A stretch of DNA of 64,000 nt from Campylobacter massiliensis (GTDB lineage Bacteria; Campylobacterota; Campylobacteria; Campylobacterales; Campylobacteraceae), in contig NZ_JACLZK010000002.1 in assembly GCF_014253065.1 (NCBI RefSeq), positions 372,001-436,000 on the forward strand. Reading direction: 5' to 3'. Below the pieces are notes generated by a model. It did no database searches and had not been told where the DNA came from. It worked only from the letters and a program-made list of their open reading frames with translations. Below are positions 49,401 through 57,926 of this stretch, in pieces; the first letter of the stretch is position 1; every line of letters starts with the position of its first letter. Made by a program: the position numbers and the translations under genes.

Positions 49401-50063
49401 AATAAAACGATCAAATTTGACGTTGGCTCCGATAATGAAACTTCCTTGCTAGCAACAAAATCTGCGCTTACGATGGATTTATCTACGCCTTGGGATCTAA
49501 GCCCGCTAAATGACGTAACTAAGGGCTTTAAAGGCACTGCGACCATAACTGATAAGGCACTAGGTAAAAAAGCTGTAGCCAATGTCGGCGATACTCAAAC
49601 GACGTTTAAAATCTATGAAAACATAGACTCGGATAAAATCTCTCTAATCTCAAAAGCCCAGGGTAACAACGGGTCGTTTTTAGGTAAAGAGGAATTTGAT
49701 CTCAAAGAAACCATCGCTCAAAATCCGGACGCCAAAAAGATAACAATAGATGCGGGCGGCAAAATGATGCAGATATCTAAAGGCGAGAAGATAAAACTAC
49801 CTGATAATATCGCTAAAATCTCAAAAGCGGCAGACGGCACGGATTCGTCGAATTTGACGGAAAAGCTAGCAAATTTAAAAGCAGGCGAAGGGGCTTATTT
49901 CTTAGAAAACGTAGGGGCTGATAAATTTGACGCGTATCTAGCGTTAAATACCGACGGCATAGACGGCTATCAAGAAGGCAGCGACACCCTAGTCAAAATC
50001 TCCGGCGTAGCTTACAGCACTGGATTTAGCGACGTAGACGGCGGATACACGACGCTAAGCTAA
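46476..50063 (+). CDS. Large DUF4214 surface-type protein with duplicated module
   Basis: 1195 residues from the ATG at 46476, which has AAGGA 6 bp upstream; a TTG ten codons earlier is unsupported. No Sec signal. Residues 1-150 are DUF4214-type ([26 protein letters not shown]), the opening found in S-layer and other type I-secreted proteins of oral campylobacters. A Pro/Asn/Thr linker lies near 225-250 with a Gly-rich end. After a middle region, two homologous modules follow (about 460-828 and 835-1195), each ending in NTDG[11 protein letters not shown]. No RTX nonapeptides. No secretion ABC genes are adjacent. Probable role: secreted or surface-bound structural or adhesive protein. Confidence 0.8.
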   Translation: MSLTQSQISALYVALFGRASEGAGSKFWLNAANTQNLSMADIANAMLNTSAAKEYFGGNLDTDEKFINHIYENVLGKSTGIDKEGKAFWVNKLKEGIDKGFIASELLKAALDPKYSNSTDEATKAAHNLLVNKVLASNMVADSIENVPSGSIQNALKAFVDINGNISSSLKASDIQKVIQDNKGTLTVDETKLEASAKQNNKVKILSQVTGKSEDEIKQIVPKEDIPNTPDTPNTPDVPNTPNTPNTPSNPGQGGNSGGNSGGGKPSPIIKEVDAKTFLEETANSSSNVKFIIKDEGGVIQNNIEKIAAKLAYVSSIKYEGSFTMDANKATEALLNKISEGKIWLHNATSDHLNLIKSSSVEKFFIDDSKDFTLDIATFTALKNKKANGDKFVIKDTSANIVKNFDYIKSHIDSIKTLDSTDNAEINFIKAKYDVIKDVVSQDDKDNNVYKVEELTGKAAMKPIDVKDGKALAWEYTNDTSGVTYRIEFGKRDAQPENSDIKVDMPDGKFYNGENMIKDYKIKAYKFYEKDGYKVTEEYTPSVSKVGDITRDKFDEKGVLEEKVLERSDGQKLTLTYEDGKLSYARKTDPKYANTEIDFEISKDSENLDYKGKLYQNASSPEHLSPLTPNFNYKGKVTVTDSALNTKWTADIGNSEVVYRAYDGRFSDDVTLVSKAAYTVNSSYGVDTFDIAQTLQENANLKKISINADTSNLSNGSKMAVLDNAQDKITLPSNITELSKAQDGVNLQNIEEKLSTLGVDKAQYLLQNVGENKFNAYMALNTDGVEGYQEGSDTLIEVKDVENRSKFTELKDGATSIYKKLNSDFTAPTPSTFQNAVAKDVVDGKSKIWEYVNTATNKTYQIVFERAQDENSGFKFAQGVFFDKNEKVLNTTGWQTRAKVYEIDKSTPNVEIVKSLSNNEGGRVVQTVTKTYDASNKLIKQVLQDSSYSQNDRTIDVTYENEQIKSATITSAEYANKTIKFDVGSDNETSLLATKSALTMDLSTPWDLSPLNDVTKGFKGTATITDKALGKKAVANVGDTQTTFKIYENIDSDKISLISKAQGNNGSFLGKEEFDLKETIAQNPDAKKITIDAGGKMMQISKGEKIKLPDNIAKISKAADGTDSSNLTEKLANLKAGEGAYFLENVGADKFDAYLALNTDGIDGYQEGSDTLVKISGVAYSTGFSDVDGGYTTLS

Positions 50064-50073
50064 GTTTAAAACT

Positions 50074-50103
50074 AAAAGGGGCTAAAATTCAGCCCCTTTT
50101 TAT
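50074..50103 (+). terminator. Terminator of the DUF4214 gene
   Basis: Perfect 10-bp stem AAAAGGGGCT (50074-50083) and AGCCCCTTTT (50091-50100) with a 7-nt loop and T tail, 11 bp after the stop. Confidence 0.9.
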
Positions 50104-50238
50104 CTCTCGTATTTTTTTACAAGTATCAAGATTTATCAAATTTTACTCATCGTTAAAATTTGATATCGCAATTTTTAAAAATAAAAAGAGAGTCGTCCGC
50201 TCCGCAAATTAACTAGCAAAGCGGCGGAAAGTAGAAAA

Positions 50239-50718
50239 TTAAAAATTAGACTTGTTTTGCTCAACCCATTTGTCGATGCGTTTTGCGTAGTTTTCATCAC
50301 CCTTAACGTCAAGCGCAAGACCGATAAATTTGCCGTTTAATAAAAATGCGGAGTGGTTAAATTTATATCCGTCCACGTCGCTAGCGCCAAAAATTTGCGC
50401 ATCTTTTAGATACGGCAGAAAATCCACCGCGCCGCTAAAAAGCGTTTGCGGATGGTTGGCTTGATTGCCGATGGCTATGATGGCGGCTTTTTTGCCTTTA
50501 CTACCGGCTTTTAAAAGCGGTAGTTTCTCCGCCCAATCAGACTGCAACTCGCCGTCGCCGTAGCTAGGCGCCGCCACGATGATGACGTCAAATTTAGCAA
50601 AATCCTCCGCCCTTGCGCCCTTTACGTCTATTAGCTGCGCTCCTATTTTGCCGGCTAGATACTCGCACGCGCTCTTTGTGTGCCCTTTTGTCGTCGTGTA
50701 AAAAATACCAACGCTCAT
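50239..50718 (-). CDS. fldA: Flavodoxin
   Basis: 159-residue flavodoxin, an FMN electron carrier. The phosphate-binding loop is TTTKGHT (8-14), a variant of T-x-T-G-x-T. The isoalloxazine regions include APSYGDGELQSDW and GNQANHPQTL. ATG with AAGGAG upstream and its own TATAAT. It lies directly downstream of oorDABC on the same strand; in Campylobacter and Helicobacter flavodoxin is the electron acceptor of Oor and pyruvate oxidoreductases, so the neighbourhood is functionally meaningful. Confidence 0.9.
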   Translation of the reverse strand: MSVGIFYTTTKGHTKSACEYLAGKIGAQLIDVKGARAEDFAKFDVIIVAAPSYGDGELQSDWAEKLPLLKAGSKGKKAAIIAIGNQANHPQTLFSGAVDFLPYLKDAQIFGASDVDGYKFNHSAFLLNGKFIGLALDVKGDENYAKRIDKWVEQNKSNF

Positions 50719-50754
50719 TTTGTTCTCCTTAAAATCAAATAAATTAATACCTGA

Positions 50755-50760
50755 ATTATA
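50755..50760 (-). promoter_or_regulatory. -10 box of flavodoxin gene
   Basis: TATAAT on the minus strand, 36 bp before the fldA start, in the spacer after oorC. It suggests that flavodoxin can be transcribed separately from oor. Confidence 0.55.
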
Positions 50761-50800
50761 ACGAAATGATACTTAATTTATCTTATTTCAAATCACGCTT

Positions 50801-51361
50801 TTATTTGCCGTTTTCTATGCAAATTTTGGCGTATTTGAGCCCCAGCTCGTAGGCTTTTTCGTTCTCGGCGTAGACTTTTTTAGGTACTTTTGAGAGCATT
50901 ACGCGTTTAACTAGCTCAGTATCTAGGCAGCCGCTCATCTGCACGGCGACTGCGAGCGCGACGACGCTTTGGGTTATGACGTTGCCCACTTCGTCTTTAG
51001 CGATGGAGATGATCGGTATTTCGTAGATTTTCCAGCGCTTTTTGTCCTCGTCGCTAGCGCGTACCAAATTTGGCTCCACGACGATGATACCGCCCTCTTT
51101 TACGCCGTCTTTAAACTGCTCGAAGCTAACCTGCGCGGTGGCGAGCATAAACTCGATCTCGCCCTCGTTTGCGTAGGGGTAAAATATCTCGCGCTCGCTC
51201 AAAATGATATCGACCTTCGTCGGCCCTCCGCGCACCTGCGAGGTGTAGGTCGAGGCCTTGACGCCGTATCCGCCCTCCTCGATCTTGGCCGCGGCTAAAA
51301 TTTCGCCCGCTAATATCACGCCCTGGCCACCCACTCCGACGAATCTTAGCTGCCTTTTCAT
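50801..51361 (-). CDS. oorC: 2-oxoglutarate:acceptor oxidoreductase gamma subunit
   Basis: 186 residues, the gamma domain of the 2-oxoacid oxidoreductase family: opening QLRFVGVGGQGVILAGEILA and YGVKASTYTSQVRGGPTKVDIILS. Fourth gene of oorDABC; ATGA overlap with oorB. The complex oxidises 2-oxoglutarate to succinyl-CoA and CO2, passing electrons to flavodoxin, and replaces the oxygen-tolerant dehydrogenase. Confidence 0.96.
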   Translation of the reverse strand: MKRQLRFVGVGGQGVILAGEILAAAKIEEGGYGVKASTYTSQVRGGPTKVDIILSEREIFYPYANEGEIEFMLATAQVSFEQFKDGVKEGGIIVVEPNLVRASDEDKKRWKIYEIPIISIAKDEVGNVITQSVVALAVAVQMSGCLDTELVKRVMLSKVPKKVYAENEKAYELGLKYAKICIENGK

Positions 51362-52203
51362 TTTAGCGCTCCAAAGTCGATTTTCTCGCCGTCTCTAGCG
51401 GCTTTTATCACCATGTCGTAGGCCTTCGTGTACTCCATGCGCGACTCGTCTTTATGCATTACTCCTAGCGGAAATTTACCCTCCCGCTCATCCTCGCTCA
51501 TAGCGTCAAATTTAGCCTTGCTCACCGTGCGACCGTCGATCCATTCTAGCATCTGCGTAGCTTGGCCCATTTTGTTTTTACGGCCCAGGTTTATGTGGCA
51601 GTTTGAAAATACATCAAAAAAGCTATATCCGTCGTGCTCGAATCCCTCGGCAAATATCTTTTCTAGCTTTGCCGGCTCTATCACGCTGCTGCGCGCTACA
51701 AATGTCGCTCCTGCGGCGGTTGCGAGCTTGCACGCGTCGAAATTCGGATCTACGTTACCGTACTGCGCCGTCACCGTCCAAAAGCCAGTCGGCGTGGTCG
51801 GACTGGTTTGGGAGTTTGTTAGCCCGTAGATGAAATTATTTATCAAAACGTGGTTTAAATTTATATTTCTGCGGCATCCGTGGATCGTGTGATTGCCGCC
51901 TATCGCTAGTCCGTCGCCGTCGCCGGTTACCACGATGACGTGTTTATCCGGGTTTGCGAGCTTGATACCCGTAGCATAGGCGATCGCGCGCCCGTGCGTC
52001 GTGTGGACGGTGTTGCAGTTGATGTAGGAGCTAAAGCGTCCCGAGCAGCCGATGCCCGAGACCACGCACACGTCGTTCATATCCCAGCCTAGCCTGTCGA
52101 TCGCGCGGATTAACGCCTTTAGTATCACGCCGTCGCCGCAGCCCCAGCACCACAGAGTCGGCATTTTGTCCGTGCGTAGGTAGTTGTCGTAGTTAAATGC
52201 CAT
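51358..52203 (-). CDS. oorB: 2-oxoglutarate:acceptor oxidoreductase beta subunit
   Basis: 281 residues from the ATG at 52203 (GGAG upstream); a TTG one codon earlier is less likely. Binds thiamine diphosphate through GDGDGLAIGGNH with the later N-x-x-YGLTNSQ segment. The Cys residues at WCWGCGDG and GIGCSGR match the cluster-binding positions of the family. Overlaps oorA by 11 bp. Confidence 0.96.
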   Translation of the reverse strand: MAFNYDNYLRTDKMPTLWCWGCGDGVILKALIRAIDRLGWDMNDVCVVSGIGCSGRFSSYINCNTVHTTHGRAIAYATGIKLANPDKHVIVVTGDGDGLAIGGNHTIHGCRRNINLNHVLINNFIYGLTNSQTSPTTPTGFWTVTAQYGNVDPNFDACKLATAAGATFVARSSVIEPAKLEKIFAEGFEHDGYSFFDVFSNCHINLGRKNKMGQATQMLEWIDGRTVSKAKFDAMSEDEREGKFPLGVMHKDESRMEYTKAYDMVIKAARDGEKIDFGALK

Positions 52204-53353
52204 CAAATTCTCCTATTTTTTGCACGATTTCTTGCGGGCTGATCGGACGACCGTTGGCTTTTAGCAGCGTTTTAAAATCCTCTCTTAGTGTAGCTTTTAT
52301 TATCTCGCCCGCGTACTGGCCCAAATTTAACTCGCAGATTAAAATTTTGCTAAATTTAGCCGATATTTCGCGTAATTTTTCGCTTGGCGTCGGAAATAGC
52401 GTGATAGGCTTAAAAAGTCCTACTTTCACGCCTTTTTCGCGTAAATTTAGCACCGCTTCTTTTGCCGCGCGAGCCACGGAGCCAAACGCGATAATGCAAA
52501 TCTCCGCGTCATCCAGCATAAACTCCTCGCAAAGCTCAAACTCATGCGCGTGCGCATTTATTTTGTTAAAAAGACGCTTGATGTTGTAGTCCACGACCGC
52601 GCCGTCCTCGGTCGGAAATCCCGTCTCACCGTGATGAAGGCCAGTGACGTGATAGCGGTAACCGCCGAAAAATTTATTTAGCACGGCAGGCTCGTCTGCT
52701 GCGGCCCTGTACGGACGGTAGTCCGCGGGATCGCCGCCAAACTGCTTACGCGAGTAGATCTCTAGCTCGCTAGTCTGCGGCAATACGGCCTTTGCGTGCA
52801 TGTGTCCGATCGTTTCGTCTAGCAGCAAAAACACGGGCGTCATGAACCGCTCGGCGAGATTAAACGCGCGAACGGTCTGCGTATAGCACTCCTCTAGGCT
52901 TGATGGCGCGATAACGATACTGTTTACGTCGCCGTGAGTTGGGTTTTTCGCCTGCAGGAGATCGCCCTGCGCCACGCGAGTAGGCAGCCCCGTACTAGGT
53001 CCGCCGCGCATGACGTTTACGATCACTAGCGGCACCTCCGCGATAAAGCCAAGCCCGATCTGCTCGGCCTTTAGCGAGATACCGGGACCCGAGCTTGCAG
53101 TCATCGCCTTTGCCCCGCTCATCGAGGCTCCAAGCGCTACCGAGATGCCTGCGATCTCGTCCTCCATCTGGATAAATTTACCGCCGTGCTTTGGTAGCAG
53201 CACGCTTAGTTCGTGCGCGATCTCGCTACTTGGCGTGATCGGATAGCCGCCAAAAAAGTTACACCCGCACTCCACCGCCGCAAGCGCGACCAGCTCGTTG
53301 CCGCTAGCGATGACCTCTCTTTTGCCGCCGTTATTATTTAAAAATTCGCTCAT
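52193..53353 (-). CDS. oorA: 2-oxoglutarate:acceptor oxidoreductase alpha subunit
   Basis: 386 residues, alpha (pyrimidine-binding) domain: NELVALAAVECGCNFFGGYPITPSSEIA at the start in overlapping pieces, MEDEIAGISVALGASMSGAKAMTASSGPG with the catalytic-type Glu, and GGPSTGLPTRVAQGDL. ATG; ATGA overlap with oorD. Confidence 0.96.
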   Translation of the reverse strand: MSEFLNNNGGKREVIASGNELVALAAVECGCNFFGGYPITPSSEIAHELSVLLPKHGGKFIQMEDEIAGISVALGASMSGAKAMTASSGPGISLKAEQIGLGFIAEVPLVIVNVMRGGPSTGLPTRVAQGDLLQAKNPTHGDVNSIVIAPSSLEECYTQTVRAFNLAERFMTPVFLLLDETIGHMHAKAVLPQTSELEIYSRKQFGGDPADYRPYRAAADEPAVLNKFFGGYRYHVTGLHHGETGFPTEDGAVVDYNIKRLFNKINAHAHEFELCEEFMLDDAEICIIAFGSVARAAKEAVLNLREKGVKVGLFKPITLFPTPSEKLREISAKFSKILICELNLGQYAGEIIKATLREDFKTLLKANGRPISPQEIVQKIGEFDGI

Positions 53354-53661
53354 CGCTCCGCCTCTAATTTTTCAAATTTATTCTCTTTTACGGCGGTAGC
53401 GCGCTCTTTGCTCTCGGCGGTTAGTTTGGCGAATTTAAAGCCCTTTTCCGCCACGTAAATAGCAAAATCGGGGCAGTGTAGCTCGCACTCTCGGCACCCG
53501 ATACAGGCCTCCGGGTGTACCACTTCGATCGTTTTGCCTAGCACTGCGCGCGGCTCGACGGCCATCGCCAGCACGCCCGCAGGACAGCGGCTCACGCAGA
53601 TATCGCACGCCTTGCAGCGCGAGATATCGACCCAGACGGGGGCGTCAGTTTTTATCAGCAT
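53350..53661 (-). CDS. oorD: 2-oxoglutarate:acceptor oxidoreductase delta (ferredoxin) subunit
   Basis: 103 residues from the ATG at 53661, which has AAGGA 5 bp upstream; a TTG five codons earlier overlaps that ribosome site. Two complete 4Fe-4S motifs: C16-x2-C19-x2-C22-x3-C26 and C53-x2-C56-x2-C59-x3-C63. It carries electrons out of the Oor complex. The C-terminal 30 residues are Lys/Glu-rich. First gene of the operon. Confidence 0.96.
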   Translation of the reverse strand: MLIKTDAPVWVDISRCKACDICVSRCPAGVLAMAVEPRAVLGKTIEVVHPEACIGCRECELHCPDFAIYVAEKGFKFAKLTAESKERATAVKENKFEKLEAER

Positions 53662-53696
53662 ATTTTTCCTTATCAAATTTAACTCGTAACGATAAT

Positions 53697-53705
53697 TTTA
53701 TAGCA
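53697..53705 (-). promoter_or_regulatory. Extended -10 promoter of oorDABC
   Basis: On the minus strand TGC-TATAAA, 36 bp before the oorD ATG. No -35 box. The rest of the spacer to 53879 shows no gene. Confidence 0.5.
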
Positions 53706-53879
53706 TTTAAGTTAAATTTGGTATTTAAATCGGATAGTAAAACAAAATTTGGAGTTTTTTTGTATGAAAACGAGCAAATTTGAAACGCCCTAGCGGATAT
53801 GCCGTTCTTGATATTTAGGATTTTTGGTTCAAATTTAACGGCTATTACGCAATTTGGCGTAGAGTAAATTTAGAAAGTC

Positions 53880-53939
53880 AAATTTACCGCCGCCGATCCG
53901 TAAATTTGACGACGATTTAACGGATACGGCGGTAAATTT
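53880..53939. repeat. Strong long inverted repeat between NlpC gene and oorD
   Basis: Perfect 13-bp outer arms AAATTTACCGCCG (53880-53892) and CGGCGGTAAATTT (53927-53939), plus an inner ATCCGT/ACGGAT stem around an 18-nt loop. It lies 26 bp beyond the NlpC gene stop. It has no T tract on either strand, so it may be a Rho-type or processing structure, not an intrinsic terminator. Confidence 0.6.
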
Positions 53940-53965
53940 AAAGCGATAAGCATAAATAACTAAAC

Positions 53966-54742
53966 TTAGTTTCTCCTTACGCTGGCTTTGCCAAATCCAG
54001 AAAATCTATTTGACGCAAGGCACGACGTGCTTTTGTTTTTGCAAGATACGACATAGGAATTTAGCTCTTTGTTGCCTTTTTTACGTGTGTTTTTGTTGTT
54101 TAGATTCATAAAATCCACCATATTTTTACCCTTGGTATGATGCGTAAATGCTACAGTGCCGTCTTTTTCGACGCTGCTTACGATGCCTACGTGAGTAATA
54201 ATTTTGGCTTTTTTGTTATTTTTCGTGCCTCTAGTCGTGTTATTAAAAAATATCAAATCCCCGACCTGCGGATCGTCAAATGCAATCAGATTTTTACTCT
54301 CGTAAAGCTTAAACATCGCTTCGCTTTTTAGGCCGCGCTTGGTGTAAAATTTATCGAGTTCCTTTTCGTCAAAAAAGTCTCGGTTAAATTTTTTATTTAT
54401 AAGCGTTACGAAACCAGAGCAGTCGCCGCCGTCTCTTTTGCCCACATACTTTTGTATAAGGTCAAGCAGAGCTTTTTCTTTCACGTTAAATCGGTCGCCG
54501 ACTTTACTTTGCATAGTCTCGCTTCCCGAGTTTTGGGCTTTATCTTTTTCTAGCGAAGTCGCAACTTGAATTTGACCTTTCTCCGCCGGCATCGCAGTCT
54601 GGATTTGGCTTTGCTTTGTCTGCGTCGCAACCGAGGCTTCATTTTTCGGAGCGCTTGGCGAAACGTTAGCGCAGCCCGAAATAAAAGCCGCTAAAAATAG
54701 CGCGTGGATTTGTTTTGTTTTGATCTTGGATTTTATAAACAT
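53966..54742 (-). CDS. NlpC/P60-like putative lipoprotein peptidase
   Basis: 258 residues. Signal with lipobox ISG-C (Cys24). Residues 30-80 are a Gln/Lys/Ala-rich linker with a twofold repeat of an E-K-x-Q-I-Q-type phrase. Residues 90-215 fit an NlpC/P60 or CHAP-like fold: Cys108 in GGDCSGFV and His184 in THVGIVSS. It probably cuts peptidoglycan stem peptides in the periplasm. The C-terminal 45 residues are basic and Asn/Ser-rich. It occupies the place where C. jejuni, from memory, has sucCD between mdh and oorD. Confidence 0.8.
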   Translation of the reverse strand: MFIKSKIKTKQIHALFLAAFISGCANVSPSAPKNEASVATQTKQSQIQTAMPAEKGQIQVATSLEKDKAQNSGSETMQSKVGDRFNVKEKALLDLIQKYVGKRDGGDCSGFVTLINKKFNRDFFDEKELDKFYTKRGLKSEAMFKLYESKNLIAFDDPQVGDLIFFNNTTRGTKNNKKAKIITHVGIVSSVEKDGTVAFTHHTKGKNMVDFMNLNNKNTRKKGNKELNSYVVSCKNKSTSCLASNRFSGFGKASVRRN

Positions 54743-54745
54743 CAG

Positions 54746-55633
54746 CTACGCGATTACCCCGCTTTCTTTTAAAAATTTGATATTTACAGCCGTTTGCGAT
54801 TCGCCTTTTTCAAGCGCTGCTTTTTCCTCCGCGCTTGGTTGCTTGATCTCGCGCACGCCGCCTTTGCCTAGCTTAACCAGCCTACCGCCCGCGCACTCGC
54901 CATCTATCACGCAGCAGCTTAGCCACTGCTCGCTGCCGGTTTTTATCGCCTCGCACATCTTGGCTGCAGCCGCGCCCGGAGCGTAATACGCCGACGTGCC
55001 GAGCAGCTTAACGATCTTTGCGCCGCCCGTTTTAGCCTCCTGAGCTACCGCGTCAAATTCGCCGCCTAGATCCACGCTCACGTTGCTTTGTAGTGCCACC
55101 ATATCGTCGTTATGAGAGCCTATGATGTGCGCGCTAAAGGCGCTGTTTTTTAGCCCGGTTTTTTGAGAGATCTCGTATTTTAGGCGCGCGGAGTCTAGCT
55201 CGCCAGCCATCCCCAGCACCCTACTTTTATCAAAACCGCTCGTTTTATAGACAAGATACGTGAGCGCATCGAGCGGATTTGTTACGTTTATGATGACGCT
55301 ATTTGGGGCAAATTTGGCGATTTTCTCCACCGTGCCTTTTACGATGCCTGCGTTTTTTAGCAGCAGATCTTCTCTAGTCTGCCCCTCTTTTCTAGGGCTT
55401 CCGGCGGTCACGACCACGATGTCACTATCCTTAACTAGCTCAAAATCATCCCCGCCGGCAACGCTAACATCCAGACCGAAAACCGCCGCACTCTGAGATA
55501 GATCGATCGCCTTTGCGCGCGCCACGTCACCAAATATATCCACCAGCGCGATCTCATCTGCGATGCCTCTTAGCAAAATAGCGCTAGCCGCATTCGCGCC
55601 TACGTTTCCAGCTCCGATAACTGAAATTTTCAT
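54746..55633 (-). CDS. mdh: Malate dehydrogenase, LDH-like type
   Basis: 295 residues. NAD-binding GAGNVGANAA at 7-16. Substrate loop SPRKEGQTREDL has Arg at the position that marks malate over lactate specificity. Catalytic His in GSHNDDMV. ATG start, 12 bp after icd. It interconverts malate and oxaloacetate in the TCA cycle. Slightly shorter than the usual 300-310 residues. Confidence 0.93.
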   Translation of the reverse strand: MKISVIGAGNVGANAASAILLRGIADEIALVDIFGDVARAKAIDLSQSAAVFGLDVSVAGGDDFELVKDSDIVVVTAGSPRKEGQTREDLLLKNAGIVKGTVEKIAKFAPNSVIINVTNPLDALTYLVYKTSGFDKSRVLGMAGELDSARLKYEISQKTGLKNSAFSAHIIGSHNDDMVALQSNVSVDLGGEFDAVAQEAKTGGAKIVKLLGTSAYYAPGAAAAKMCEAIKTGSEQWLSCCVIDGECAGGRLVKLGKGGVREIKQPSAEEKAALEKGESQTAVNIKFLKESGVIA

Positions 55634-55645
55634 TTTTTTCCTTTT

Positions 55646-57862
55646 TTATAAAATTTGATTTTGCAAAATTTGATTAAACGTCGCACTCGGCCTCATCGCC
55701 GCGCTCGCCTTTTTGCCGTCTGGCTTATAGTATCCGCCGATATCGACCTTTCGTCCTTGCGCCGCGTTTATTTGGGCCACTATCGCGCTCTCGTTTTGCG
55801 CGATATTTTGGGCGACGAGTTTAAATCTAGCGCCCAGTCCCGTGCCGCTAGCGGCAAGCTCGCTCGCCCAGTAAAGCGCAATATAAAAATGACTCGCGCG
55901 CGTATCTAGCTGCCCCACTTCAAAGCGCGGAACCTTATTTTCTTTTAGATAGCGCTCTACGGCCGCATTTAGGGCATCGGCTAAAATTTGCGCCTCAGGG
56001 CTTTGCTTAAATCCCGCTAACTGCTCGAGACTAGCGCCCAGAGCCAAAAACTCTCCCAAACTATCCCAGCTTAGGTGATTTTGCTCCAGCAGCTGTTCGG
56101 CGAGCCTCGGTGCGCTACCTCCCGCTCCCGTCTCAAAGATACTTCCGCCCTCTAGCAGCGGCACGACAGAGAGCATCTTGGCGCTGGTTTCAAGCTCCAA
56201 GATCGGAAAAAGATCGGTCAGATAGTCGCGCAAGACGTTGCCCGTGACGCTGATACAGTCCTCGCCGCGCCTCATGATCTCAAGCGACTTTTTGCAAGCG
56301 GCCGCGGGAGACATGATCTCTATATCAAGCCCGCCGGTATCGGCGCTAGCTAGCTGCGCTCTTACTTTTTTTAGTATTTCTCGGTCGTGAGCTCTGTTTT
56401 CATCCAGCCAAAATATCGCCTTTTGCCCCGTGATTTTCTCGCGTTTTAGCGCTAACTCGACCCAGTTTCGCACGGCGACGTCTTTGACCTGCGTTATCCT
56501 AAATATATCGCCTTTTTCTAACTCAAATTTAAATAAAATTTCGCCTTTTGCATTTAACACGTGCACCTCGCCAGCTTCGCTCATCACAAAGGTCTTATCG
56601 TGACTACCGTACTCCTCGGCCTTTTTAGCCATCAGTCCGACGTTTGAGACGCTGCCGATTTTAGCGGGATCTAGCGCGCCGTTTGCCTTGATATCCGCGA
56701 TCGCGGCCTCATAAACGACGGCGTAGGTTTTATCGGGTATCACGGCTTTGGTTTCCCTGGCTATGCCCTCTTTGTCCCACATTTTGCCGCCGTTTTTTAT
56801 CATCGCGGGCATCGAAGCGTCGATGATAACGTCGCTAGGTACGTGTAAATTTGTAACGCCGGCAGCCGAGTTTACCATCGCTAAATTTGGCCTTATGGCG
56901 TAAATTTCATCAAATTTGGCTTTGATTTTTTCCTGCGTTGCTTGCGGTAAATTTAAAATCCGCGCAAAAAGGTCTTTTAATCCGTTGTTTTCACTGACGT
57001 TTACGCTTTTTAGCTCGTCTGCAAACTCATCAAAAACCTCCGCGAAAAAAATCCTCACGAAATGCCCGAAAATCACGGGATCGCTCACCTTCATCATCGA
57101 AGCTTTTAGATGCACGCTAAAGAGCAAATTTTTTGCTTTCGCGTCCGCGATTTGCTCCTTTATAAAGACGTCCAGCTCCCGCGCGCTCATAAAGCTAGCG
57201 TCGATTATGTCGCCTTTTTCTACCGCTAAATTTTCTTTTAGCATGCTTTTTTCGCCGCTTTTTGAGATAAATTCGACGCGTAAATTTTCATCCGCTTCAA
57301 AGCTGATCGAGCGCTCGGAAGAGTAAAAATCGCCGCCCTTCATATAGGCGACTTCGGTTTTGCTATCTTTTTCAAAAGGGGTGATTTTATATGGGTTTTC
57401 GCGGGCATAGCGTTTTACCGCACCGACGCATCTGCGGTCGGAGTTGCCTTCGCGCAGCACCGGATTTACCGCGCTTCCTAGCACTTTGGCGTATCTGGCG
57501 GCCGCGTCTTTTTCCTCCGGCGTTTTTGGATCTGAGGGGTACGGCGGTAGATCGTAGCCTTTAGCGCGAAGCTCTGTGATAGCGGCGTTTAGCTGAGGCA
57601 AGCTTGCCGAGATGTTTGGTAGCTTGATGATGTTTGCGCGCTTTTCTTGCGTCAAATTTCGTAGCATCTCAAGGTCGTCGCTCACTCGCAGATCAGGCGG
57701 CAGCTTGTCGTTAAAAGCGGCGATGATCCGCGCGGCTAGCCCTATGTCGGCCTGGGCTATCTCTATACCGCCTGCGCGCAAAAACGCCTGCAGGATCGGA
57801 AACAACGAGTAGCTAGCAAACAGCGGGGATTCGTCGGTTCTAGTATAGACGATGTCGCTCAT
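55646..57862 (-). CDS. icd: Isocitrate dehydrogenase, monomeric NADP type
   Basis: 738 residues, the size of the monomeric IDH family, unrelated in length to the 415-residue dimeric enzyme. Opens IVYTRTDESPLFASYSLFPI and keeps the NSDRRCVGAVKRYARENPYK-type and FDASMPAMIKNGGKMW-type segments. Oxidises isocitrate to 2-oxoglutarate, the substrate of Oor nearby. ATG with AGGAGG upstream. Heads the icd-mdh pair. Confidence 0.95.
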   Translation of the reverse strand: MSDIVYTRTDESPLFASYSLFPILQAFLRAGGIEIAQADIGLAARIIAAFNDKLPPDLRVSDDLEMLRNLTQEKRANIIKLPNISASLPQLNAAITELRAKGYDLPPYPSDPKTPEEKDAAARYAKVLGSAVNPVLREGNSDRRCVGAVKRYARENPYKITPFEKDSKTEVAYMKGGDFYSSERSISFEADENLRVEFISKSGEKSMLKENLAVEKGDIIDASFMSARELDVFIKEQIADAKAKNLLFSVHLKASMMKVSDPVIFGHFVRIFFAEVFDEFADELKSVNVSENNGLKDLFARILNLPQATQEKIKAKFDEIYAIRPNLAMVNSAAGVTNLHVPSDVIIDASMPAMIKNGGKMWDKEGIARETKAVIPDKTYAVVYEAAIADIKANGALDPAKIGSVSNVGLMAKKAEEYGSHDKTFVMSEAGEVHVLNAKGEILFKFELEKGDIFRITQVKDVAVRNWVELALKREKITGQKAIFWLDENRAHDREILKKVRAQLASADTGGLDIEIMSPAAACKKSLEIMRRGEDCISVTGNVLRDYLTDLFPILELETSAKMLSVVPLLEGGSIFETGAGGSAPRLAEQLLEQNHLSWDSLGEFLALGASLEQLAGFKQSPEAQILADALNAAVERYLKENKVPRFEVGQLDTRASHFYIALYWASELAASGTGLGARFKLVAQNIAQNESAIVAQINAAQGRKVDIGGYYKPDGKKASAAMRPSATFNQILQNQIL

Positions 57863-57926
57863 CTTTCCTCCTAGTTAAATTTCGCAAAATCTTATCCAAA
57901 TTTATATTAAAACGCCTTTTGGCAGG

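Noticed and set aside
46476-50063. RTX toxin call for the large protein
   Set aside because: No GGxGxD nonapeptide repeats are visible and no toxin-activation or secretion genes adjoin it.
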